NCBI GenBank assembly: GCA_947034895.1
Contig: OX344763.1
Location: forward strand, 39,121,025 to 39,185,024
DNA length: 64,000 nt
From: Rhytidiadelphus loreus
Lineage: Eukaryota; Streptophyta; Bryopsida; Hypnales; Hylocomiaceae
Direction: 5' to 3'
Under the pieces are notes generated by a model. That model was given only the letters and a program-made list of their open reading frames with translations, did no database searches and was not told where the DNA came from. The position numbers and the translations under genes are program-made. Positions 12,224 to 22,382 of this stretch are shown one piece after another. The stretch's first letter is position 1. Each line of letters begins with the position of its first letter.

Positions 12224-14362
12224 TACTTATGAATTATTTACCACCTTTATCTCTAACTTAAAAATTAGAAGGAAGAGATTTGAATTAAAACTTCCCCTTT
12301 TGATTAATGCAAATCTCAAAGACTTATCCTATGGGTGTATTATTTATAAATTGTTTTTCAAGATACAAAATAATGAATGGAGATATTTGCAATACCTTCC
12401 CCATTTAATTTTCTTGATTCTCCAAGCATCCTTGTACTCAACTACTTATAAATTATTTACCACATTTATCTCTAACTTAAAAATTAGAAGGAAGAGATTT
12501 GAATTAAAACTTCCCCTTTTGATTTATGCAAATCTCAAAGACTTATCCTATGGGTGTATTATTTATAAATTGTTTTTCAAGATACAAAATAATGCATGAA
12601 GATATTTGCAATATCTTCCCCATTTAATTTTCTCGATTCTCCAAGCATCCTTGTACTCAACTACTTATGAATTATTTACCACCTTTATCTCTAACTTAAA
12701 AATTAGAAGGAAGAGATTTGAATTAAAACTTCCCCTTTTGATTTATGCAAATCTCAAAGACTTATCCCTATGGGTGTATTATTTATAAATTGTTTTTCAA
12801 GATACAAAATAATGCATGAAGATATTTGCAATACCTTCCCCATTTAATTTTCTTGATTCTCCAAGCTTCTTTGTACTCATGAATTATTTACCACCTTCAT
12901 CTTTAATTTCAAAAATTAGTGGGGAAGGAATTTAAATGAAAACTTCCCCTTTTGATTTAAATTATGCAAATTTCAACAAATTATCCTACTAAAGGGGTCT
13001 ATAATTTATAAAGTGTATTTCAAAATACAAAATAATGCATGAAAATATTTGCAATACCTTCCCCATTTAATTTTCTTGATTCTCCAAACATCTATGTACT
13101 TATGAATTATTTACCACCTTCATCTCTAACTTAAAAAATTAGTGGGGAAGGAATTTAAATGAAAACTTCCCCTTTTGATTTAATTTATGCAAATTTCAAC
13201 AAATTATCCTACTAAAGGGGTCTATAATTTATAAAGTGTATTTCAAAATACAAAATAATGCATGAAAATATTTGCAATACCTTCCCCATTTAATTTTCTT
13301 GATTCTCCAAACATCTATGTACTTATGAATTATTTACCACCTTCATCTCTAACTTAAAAAATTAGTGGGGAAGGAATTTAAATGAAAACTTCCCCTTTTG
13401 ATTTAATTTATGCAAATTTCAACAAATTATCCTACTAAAGGGGTCTATAATTTATAAAGTGTATTTCAAAATACAAAATAATGCATGAAAATATTTGCAA
13501 TACCTTCCCCATTTAATTTTCTTGATTCTCCAAACATCTATGTACTTATGAATTATTTACCACCTTCATCTCTAACTTAAAAAATTAGTGGGGAAGGAAT
13601 TTAAATGAAAACTTCCCCTTTTGATTTAAATTATGCAAATTTCAACAAATTATCCTACTAAAGGGGTCTATAATTTATAAAGTGTATTTCAAAATACAAA
13701 ATAATGCATGAAAATATTTGCAATACCTTCCCCATTTAATTTTCTTGATTCTCCAAACATCTTTGTACTTATGAATTATTTACCATATTCACTTCTAAAT
13801 TAATGGGGAAGAGATTTAAATGAAAATTTCCCCTACGGATTTAAACAAATCTCAAATAGTCATTCTATAAGTATATAATTTATCAAATGATTTCTAAAAT
13901 ACAAAAAAATAGATGGAGAGATATGTATGATCTTTCTTATTTGATTTATTTCATATCATATAATCCCAACCGAATAAATGAAAATGAACCATTGATATAT
14001 ATTTAACAAAATTGCATACTTACAAAACTTGAGTGTTCAATAGAAGATGACATCTTGCCATAAAATTTATATACTAGAGCTAATTAATAGATCAAACAAG
14101 ATATTATCAAATACAAGTAGTACTATAGAGAATCCAAAGCAATTATATTTTTAGAAAGAGCTTTCATTTCTAATAAATGAGATTAGGTGTCAAAGCTATG
14201 AAATCTGATCTCATCAAGGTCCATTTACTTAGCTCACCTAACAACATACGTCCACTAATGTACCTAGTAAACTAAAACAAAAGTAATTGATTATAATGAA
14301 GTTGTCAATTTCTACTTTCATCACCCAAAAATTGCAATCCAATGAGTTTTTCAAGTAACTTT

Positions 14363-15490
14363 GTGTCTTGGGCGCCTCTCAAGGAGGAGAACGCGGGTCA
14401 GGGCGAGTGCTTAAGGGCGACCTCGGGTAAGGGGCGACCGCGGGTGGAGGTGGAAAGAATGGCCCTCCTTTTGTCCAAAAATTGGCAAATTTGGGCCATT
14501 TGGGGGGTTCTAGGGGCGACTTCGGGTCTTGGGCGACCTCTCATGGAGGAGAACGCGGGTCAGGGCGAGTGTTTAAGGGCGACCTCGGGTAAGGGGCGAG
14601 TGCGGGTGGAGGTGGAAAGAATGGCCCTCCTTTTGTCCGAAAATTGGCAAATTTGGGCCATTTGGGGGGTTCTAGGGGCGACTTCGGGTCTTGGGCGCCT
14701 CTCATGGAGGAGAACGCGGGTCAGGGCGAGTGCTTAAGGGCGACCTCGGGTAAGGGGCGACCGCGGGTGGAGGTGGAAAGAATGGCCCTCCTTTTGTCCA
14801 AAAATTGGCAAATTTGGGCCATTTGGGGGGTTCTAGGGGCGACTTCGGGTCTTGGGCGACCTCTCATGGAGGAGAACGCGGGTCAGGGCGAGTGTTTAAG
14901 GGCGACCTCGGGTAAGGGGCGGTGCGGGTGGAGGTGGAAAGAATGGCCCTCCTTTTGTCCGAAAATTGGCAAATTTGGGCCATTTGGGGGGTTCTAGGGG
15001 CGACTTCGGGTCTTGGGCGCCTCTCATGGAGGAGAACGCGGGTCAGGGCGAGTGCTTAAGGGCGACCTCGGGTAAGGGGCGACCGCGGGTGGAGGTGGAA
15101 AGAATGGCCCTCCTTTTGTCCAAAAATTGGCAAATTTGGGCCATTTGGGGGGTTCTAGGGGCGACTTCGGGTCTTGGGCGCCTCTCATGGAGGAGAATGC
15201 GGGTCAGGGCGAGTGTTTAAGGGCGACCTCAGGTAAGGGGCGAGTGCGGGTGGAGGTGGAAAGAATGGCCCTCCTTTTGTCCGAAAATTGGCAAATTTGG
15301 GCCATTTGGGGGGTTCTAGGGGCGACTTCGGGTCTTGGGCGCCTCTCATGGAGGAGAACGCGGGTCAGGGCGAGTGCTTAAGGGCGACCTCGGGTAAGGG
15401 GCGACCACGGGTGGAGGTGGAAAGAATGGCCCTCCTTTTGTCCAAAAATTGGCAAATTTGGGCCGTTTGGGGGTTTCTAGGGGCAACTAA
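14363..15490. repeat. 161-bp GC-rich satellite, seven units in strict A/B alternation
   Basis: Seven units of 161 bp follow one another. Type A has GTGCTTAAGG, GGCGACCGCGGG (GACCACGGG in the last) and TTTTGTCCAAAAATTGG. Type B has GTGTTTAAGG, GGCGAGTGCGGG (one base shorter in unit 4) and TTTTGTCCGAAAATTGG. The order is A-B-A-B-A-B-A, so the true unit of amplification is a 322-bp dimer. GGGCGACC motifs link it to the element's subterminal repeats. Frames across it are repeat artefacts. Confidence 0.9.
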
Positions 15491-16167
15491 AATTGACATC
15501 ACTAAGCATATGGTGACATAATGACATGTGCTTCTAATTCAAAGTTGGTCACCAACAAGTGAGGACAGAGATTATATGCTTTTTAATGAGAGATCCTTAG
15601 TAGAAACAAATATTTGACGATGTGGTCATTAATAAAATGACTCTTTTGATTTTAGTTACCTATAGTAAGGCCGCAGGTTCTACTATAGAGACACTAATCC
15701 CCGCAACTACTCAAATATGACAATGGAATATTTGAAAACACATTAGTAATGAGGTACTTTGTGAGGAAGTTGGGTATAGTCATTGAACCTGATTCAAAGA
15801 AGCAACTAATATGTAGATAGGTGGTAAAGCTACTCATGGTTGATAAAGCCCCTGAAGTTGTTTATCGCATTGATGTTTTGTAATAGGGTATATTGTTATT
15901 ATGTTAGTACAAATAAAAACATAGGTCACATTTCATGCTTCTAAATTTTGAAAAGGAAAGTAAATATATTAACCACTTTTTATATGATGTGCCATTTAGA
16001 AAAAATATTAAATATTCAAAACGCGAGGTGCCAAGGTCTATGTATTGAATCTTGAATTTGAATTCTTTTGTGCAAATATTTTGTAATTTTTCCAAACAAT
16101 GTACTTTAATTTATTTGCTTCTAAACTAATGTGTGTAAAAGTGTACAAAAATAAAGTTGAGTTTTAA

Positions 16168-17030
16168 CCCGTAAAGGACCAACTTGAGTCCTTTTGAAGG
16201 ACTTTAAAGAGTTCAAGTAGGTGCATATAGTCTCAATTTTCATTTTCATTTTTTGAACTTTTTTGGAGGATAGAAGAGTACATCATCTTTGTAAGAATAT
16301 AAATTTTTCTTCAATTGGTGTCCAAAAGCAAAATTTATGCCACCCTAAGCTGAAAATAGAGGTCAGCAAGCAACAAAAAAATTACAATAAGTCAATTAAT
16401 ATTAAATTTTTTTCCCTCAAATATTATATTTTTGTCTACATGTGAAGCTTTGATTCATTCCATTTGGACTAGCAATGAAAAAATTATGGACAATCTTGTC
16501 TTTTAGACAATCTAAACAATTTTTTGAAAAAACATCTTATATGATATATTTTTGAATGCAATTTATACAACTTTTTTGAAAATTGTTTAATATAGTTAAG
16601 TTTGTCTACTAGAACAATCTCACCATTGTGCTTATTGTGTTTCAATTCCAACTTAGAGCTATTAACAATTTAGTTTTTCATTCAATCATAGACCAACTTC
16701 TATTCAACAATTTCTTAAAGAATGAAAATCAAGTGTGTTTCTATTGAAATTTTTTGCTTAAACTTTCAATTCAATTTTTGAACATAATTTTTTAAAATTT
16801 AGAGTTTATAGTGCAATTTTTTTCCACAAATGGTGGTCAAAGTCATCTGAAATTGCAAGCCAAAGTTCAATTTTTTTTCCAACTTTGAATGCTAATATCT
16901 TCCAATCTATATGGCCAAACTTTATGAAATTTTTACCACATGATCAACTTAAGTACAAGATCTTACGGTTAGATTCTCCAAAAAATATTTTTTCTATTTT
17001 CTTGGATGACTGCAGCAGAAGTGGCAGTTT
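16168..17030 (-). mobile_element. Segment related to the TTAA family, forming the right hAT arm
   Basis: It starts at TTAA 16164-16167 with CCCGTAAAGGACCA, like the ends of the free-standing TTAA elements, and runs in the orientation of the copies at 44 and 60 kb (shared phrases: CAATTGGTGTC, CTTTGATTCATTCCATT, GGACAATCTTGTC). The other end merges into the hAT arm without TTAA. The left arm, 10320-11222, has the same body in opposite orientation and ends at TTAA 11219-11222. Confidence 0.55.
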
Positions 17031-17572
17031 TGAATTGCACTACAAATCACTCCTACAAGAGGTCGCCCCTACCTCCAGTCGCTCCTACATGCAGTCGCCT
17101 AGTACCCGTATGCGTCCCTTGAGTTTGCCATGTAGATGCCACATGGCATCCAGTTGGAGGGGGGTAATTTTATATAAAGTCAAAGGTAAATTTGACTTTT
17201 CGTGACGTCGCGCGACGTCTGTCTGTCGCGGTGTCGCGCTGTCGCAGCGAACAACCCTGGATCCGACTGATCCATTTTGAGGATTAGCTTGACCCCTTAA
17301 AAGAGGTACCCGATTTCGCCCATTAAAGTTTATGTAATAACCTTTCATTGAAGGTAGTTAGTTTTTTGATTGGAAATCTAGACTAGTAGCATAGGTGATA
17401 TCAAGTAATAATGAATGTGAAGAAGTACCAATAAATATTTCAATGCATTTTTTGAGTATAATCTTCTTCACTTACTTTATTTTAAAAAAAATGCAAATAT
17501 GATTCTATTCCAGCTTGATAGAAATTCAGATCATTTTCTACTCTTCATTTTTTTTTGTAGATTATATGTTCT

Positions 17573-17670
17573 GGTACCACATTTTGGAGGTCAAGCAGAA
17601 GGTCTAATAAGATCAGTCGGATTCGACTGAAGTCATATGGCTTTCTGCTGGACCCCTAGAATGTGGTAAC
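17573..17670. repeat. 98-bp palindromic repeat, copy 4
   Basis: Runs from GGTACCACATTTTGGAGGTC to GACCCCTAGAATGTGGTAAC, with a central GATCAGTCGGATTCGACTGA. Arms pair along nearly the full length, and the length equals that of copy 1. The arm sequence between conserved blocks differs from the other copies but stays self-complementary. Confidence 0.75.
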
Positions 17671-17888
17671 ATCCGAATATTATGTCTAATACTTAAAGAT
17701 CTTATTTATAATCTATGGTGAACCTCTAATTACATGTTCTGGTTTAATGATTTCCAATCAGAAGTGTAGTTTTGAATTAGAAGCATGTTTCATTATCATA
17801 TTTTGAAACAAATAATCTGCTTTTGAATTGAGTTTATGGTTTTTATTTTGGAATGAAGAGATGTGGGTTTTTTTTTATTGATTGACAG

Positions 17889-20800
17889 GGTCTTGATCGA
17901 AGGCATGCATCGTCCTCTACGATATTGCCTACCATTGTATCGGTATCTCAAGCACCAGGCCCTTCACAACCTTACACCCCAGAGAACACGCACATGGAGG
18001 TCTCCAACGATTCTAAGGAAGAAGATACTACAGTCCAGGACTTGGTAAGCTTTGATGATATTATGGATGCCGTTGACTGTATTGCAGATGCTCTAGAGCA
18101 TTCTATGCATAGTTGAGTCAACGACCATGATGCATCGAGACCTCCTGGTAGTCTCAGTAAGCCTATTCTACGGAAGCGTAGGACGCCTGTGTTCTCTCCT
18201 GAGAGTTCCGAAACTGAGTATAGCTCGGATAGTGAGATGTCTTGCTCGATTGATGGTCCAATGTTTGTAGACACTTGCAAGTGTGTTTCTAGCACCAATT
18301 AGGCGGCACATGAAGTAGTGCTTATTCTTCTAAGTTTAGATGACGATGAAGATGTAGAGATAGATTGAGTCCATTTTCTTAACCTTTTTTTGGAACATAT
18401 ACCACTGACCTATGCATGTCTAATATACCTTTAATGGTACTGCCTATATATATAATGAGTTCTTTGATCTTCCAATTTTGTTATACTTCCACATTCATAA
18501 AGAAATTATGGGTCTCATTTTTTATTACATTTTCTGTATTTTGAGTTTCATACCCTTATTTCTTTTCCAAGAATCTTGAACGATTTTTTTTTTTCGTTTC
18601 TCAGATGGATGTGTCCCCTGTCAATTTATCCCAAGTGGAAAAAGTAATGGAGACTCCAGGGACCGATGCCACAACTCAGCCGGAGATTGGAGATGAACGT
18701 GAAGGTGATGAAGACTTTGTGGAGGACGAAGAGAACGAATTGTTGGAGGATGAGTTTCGAAGACTCCAGAAGGTAGATTCGGTGGCTACAATTTCATCTC
18801 TAAGAATGAAGCCAGATCAATTGCAGATCTACGAAAGACTCCCATGTGAAGACGAATCTTGTACACACATTGTATCGAGTTCAGAAGTACAATATTCTTC
18901 CTATGGAAAGGTTCAATGAGATGTTGAGACCGTCAGAGGTCAAACGATGTGGAGCCTTGAAAGTGAAGAAAACTTGGTATTCAATGCTAGTGGAGGTGTT
19001 CACATCCTTTGTTTTTCGGGTGAGAACCAGATTGTGCACTTCTTCTTTTTTCAATTTCTTGTTTATATTTTTTACTACTATTATTTATTTATTTACTCAC
19101 ATTTTGTGAATTTGCACAGCAAGAAATTGTACAAGCAGCAGATGTTGCAGTGAGAAGGTACAACGAGGTCACCCCACTTGAAGAGAAGAGTCATGAAGGT
19201 GTCGCAAATGCCATGAGAGTCGGAGCAAAAGAAAAAAATACCAAGCTATATGTCAAAATGATCAAGTTGATAACCGTAGCCAATCCCGCTCACGGACCTA
19301 AGTTCCTAGCTGAAGTAAGTGTTGTGCTCCCAAGATGACTTTATGGCGCTAGTCTATGCTGAAGTTCGAATTCGAATTCGAATCTTTCAATGTTCTTGTA
19401 TAGGTGGAAAAGCATTGGAGCAGTAATGAGGTACCAAAGATGACCCTAGAAAAACTCCAAATGGTGGCCACTTGCAATACAACTCCGTTTCATAAGATCA
19501 AGTTTTTGAAGTGGTGGAACTCGTCATTGCCATCACGGGATGCTAGGCGGTTTCCAGCGCGACCCGTATCGGAGACATTGCTAGGGCCTTTCTTGAATAG
19601 ATGTGTGTGGTACGCAGGGGTAAGTGCTCACGTGCGCAGACTCTATCATTTCATAATGGAAGTATTTTTTTTAATGGAATTTCAAATTATTTAAATTCTA
19701 CCAATAGGTTGAAATCTAGAGAAATCATAAATGATTTTGCATTTCTATAGATCGAAGATGCAGCTGTAGAGTACTTTGAGGACGTCGTAAGGCAAGAGAA
19801 CATCACGGTAAACATGAAAGTTCCACAGTAGCCTGAGTTCTTAGCGGATTACATAGAAGGATGGAGGAGGAAGATCTGGGATCAAGGATTTTTGGCAGTT
19901 CTCAGGGGAGCCAACTACTTCAAAAAAAGTGACTCCTTCATGACTTATGATGGATCTAAACAGGCAGTTTGAAGAGTTCTTTTCCAGTATTACTCTACCA
20001 TTACGTATTTGTCTAATTTCGACCATGTGCAATGCCTTGAGTTTCTAATGAGTGATTTAGTGTTGAAACTTATGATAGATTAATTGACTTGATAATATAT
20101 TAATCCTTCTACCTCCTTTATTCGATTGAAATGTCTTGTTGAATGACTTCTTTTGTTCATTTTGTAGTTACTTCAAACATGAGGTCGAAGCAAAAGGAGC
20201 AATAGTGTGGAGCGATCTTCCTCCATTCCTTTTCACATGGTTGGACCGTAGTTCTGCGGATTGCATGTACACTGCAAACCAACTCCGCACTTATACCACG
20301 GCTCATCTCAATGGTGGAGACTGGTACATTGACTGTCCGGTCTCCTACACTCATCCGTCGGAAGTTCATTTCAGGAACTCATTGGAGGGCGTCGGCGCTA
20401 TTGACATGGAAGTGGATGAGTTTGCAAGACTCACCAACAGACAGAGAAACATGGTCATTTCAAAGAGGGAAGCCAATGATAGGAAGAAAGCTGCTCGGCT
20501 CCAACTTCTTTTGGAATCGAAGGAGAAGAAGGAGAAGGAGAAAGAGGAAAAACTGAAGGCCAAGTTGGCGGAAAAAGAGAAGGAGAAAGAAGAAAAGCTC
20601 CTGTCCAAAGGCAAGAAGAAGGACGACAGTGGTGTTGTCGTTCCAGCAGCAGTGACGGTAGACCAAGGCTCTCAGATGGAAGGCGGCACTCAAAGTGGGG
20701 TGAAGAGGAAGGCGGCGCTCATGCAACTAACCGAAGATGTCATCACTCAAGGGACACAAGTCATCGTTCTTGGCGACGATGAATTGGAGAAGACTAAGGA

Positions 20801-22382
20801 TTTAATCCTCAATATTTCAATTGAGGACCTTGTGGAGGATATGGAGACCGAGACGCCAACTTGGTATAGAGAGGTCATGGACTTCTAGAAAAAGGTATGT
20901 TTTTGATGACTTTGAAATTGCAAAGTCCCCTATGAAGTCCTGTATAAAGTTTAATATATAAACATTGTGTACATGGTTTATTGATAACACAAAGTATCGT
21001 CACGTTGCAGCTGTCGGCAGGAAAGTCTCGCATGTTCTACGGAGTGCCAAATGCTAGGCCTGGAGTAGACCTAGTATTTTTTGATTGCCCGGAAAACTTG
21101 CCCATGCCAGGACTATCTTCTCCATCGACAAAGGTGTCAATTTGGAACACAGACTTGGAGAATGAGGGTCTTCAAGCAGCATTTTAGTTTGCATTCAAAC
21201 ATTTGCAGGACCATGGCTGCATGATAATATTTTACTCATGGAGCGCCGATGTTAGAGGCGATATTGCAGGATTGTGTGACACTTACCGTATGGTGAAGAA
21301 AAAAGAGTGGTGGGGCATGAATCGTCTCCACTTGACCTCGGCATTGGACACTAGTTCTACGGTAAACTTTGGATTTTTAGTTTCTGAAGTTGTGAGTGTC
21401 CTTTCCTAATGGATAATGTTATATTTGCATCTCATTTATATTTTTTTTTTATAATTGCAGACGCAGAGGTTTGGAATTAGCCTCCTCGTGAAGGACTTTG
21501 GCAAGAAAGGGAAATCCAACTTCACTTTCAAACGCACATCAATGATGAAAAAGGCTGATGTGGACATTGGTCAAGACGACATGTTTATGAACTACACGAA
21601 GGAAGATGACATGGCAATGAAAGACAGAAAGCCATGGCGGGGGGCTCATGAAAAAGATCCACGATTTTATCAACTCCTCATCGAAGCTACAACTGATGAA
21701 GGAGATCTGGTTCTTGATTGTACAGCATCAACAAGTGAATAATCTATTTCATTATTGTCTATTCAAGTTGAAATTTTGTAAATCATCTCTTTCACTAATA
21801 TTTTATATTTCCTTGACATCAGGTGCATCTATTACAGCTTGTCGTGGCACAGGCCGCCACATAGTGGCTTTGGAAGAGAACATTAACATTTTTGACGCCC
21901 TCCTCAAACCCATGAGGAAATCTGCTCCAGTGGTGGTGAAGGCCCCACCTAAACCACCAACCCTTCAAGACTCACATGATTCAGATAAAATGCCCGTGGT
22001 GCCTCGGAAATTTGCTCGAAGGGGAAAATTCAGTAAGTAAGTTTGTATATATCGAAGTCTTTCTTTCTATAGAAATATTTTTCTCTTAAAATTCTAATAT
22101 TGTGTCATATTTGTTTGTAGCCATCGAGGATTGATGTCACCAAATTGGATGATGAAGAAACGAAGTCTTCTCTACAGTCCGAAGAAGAGTTTTGATCTTC
22201 CACTCTATGCTGAGCACATGGCCACAGCCTTTGCGGATTTTAGTTGCCATAAACCAAAACGCTAGAAGGAAAGATATGCTCTAAATGTTCCACAGTTTAT
22301 AGATGGATCAGCATCGGAGGGTAGAGAGACTTCAGAGTTGTCTCTTAATGAGGATTCTGCGACAGAATCCACTGCAATTTAG
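17889..22382 (+). pseudogene. Amino-methyltransferase-like gene (N4/N6 DNA methylase fold), ten exons, in-frame stops
   Basis: Exons 17889-18044, 18605-19019, 19124-19314, 19404-19619, 19751-19966, 20184-20894, 21011-21361, 21461-21734, 21823-22036 and 22121-22382 join with compatible phases and GT-AG sites into 1002 codons ending at TAG 22380. The first part is acidic. Exon 6 has a Lys/Glu-rich coiled-coil stretch. Exons 7-9 resemble PF01555-type amino-methyltransferases in beta-class order: LVFFDCPEN (place of the DPPY motif) precedes LVLDCTAST...GRHIVALEEN (place of the AdoMet-binding FxGxG motif). In-frame stops interrupt it: TGA 18917, TAG 19829, TAG 20886, TAG 21185 and TAG 22263. If exon 1 reads on past 18044, TGA 18114 and TAG 18300 are two more. 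DCPE instead of DPPY makes activity doubtful even without the stops. It could be a decayed copy of a multi-copy family. Function unknown. Confidence 0.65.

Larger units (their letters stand above)
11190..13980. repeat. About 223-bp AT-rich satellite array, about ten units
   Basis: The phrase TATGAATTATTTACCACC and flanking sequence recurs near 11330, 11555, 12229, 12447, 12666, 12879, 13101, 13324, 13547 and 13770. The last four intervals are exactly 223 bp and those units are nearly identical, while the outer units are more diverged, as expected when an array grows by unequal crossing-over in its middle. Open frames inside are artefacts. Confidence 0.85.
9893..17259. mobile_element. Non-autonomous hAT-like element, 7.37 kb, 8-bp TSD
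   Basis: The element begins CAGGGTTG and ends CAACCCTG, and is flanked by identical 8-bp copies of GATCCGAC at 9885-9892 and 17260-17267. An 8-bp duplication with CAGGG-type ends is the hallmark of the hAT superfamily. The two ends continue as long, diverged inverted arms: a terminal part with GACGTC/GTCGCG motifs, then arrays of GGGCGACTG and GGTCC, then about 0.9 kb that is homologous between 10320-11222 and 16168-17030 in opposite orientation. The interior has no transposase frame. It holds a 223-bp array, a nested MITE and a 161-bp array. It must have been moved by a transposase supplied elsewhere. Confidence 0.8.
9838..17310. repeat. 98-bp palindromic repeat, copy 3, split by the hAT-like insertion
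   Basis: The left part (9838-9892) ends in GGATCAGTCGGATCCGAC and the right part (17268-17310) continues TGATCC and on to GGTACC. Removing the insertion and one copy of the 8-bp duplication leaves a palindrome of about 98 bp, with arms carrying AAGGGGGTC and GACCCCTT. It therefore predates the insertion. Confidence 0.7.

Noticed and set aside
12300..12788. Repeated Ile/Leu/Lys-rich frames
   Set aside because: Artefacts of the 223-bp AT-rich array.
14342..15521. Chain of overlapping frames encoding near-identical peptides
   Set aside because: They come from the 161-bp satellite; 161 is not a multiple of three, so the repeat shifts frame at each unit.
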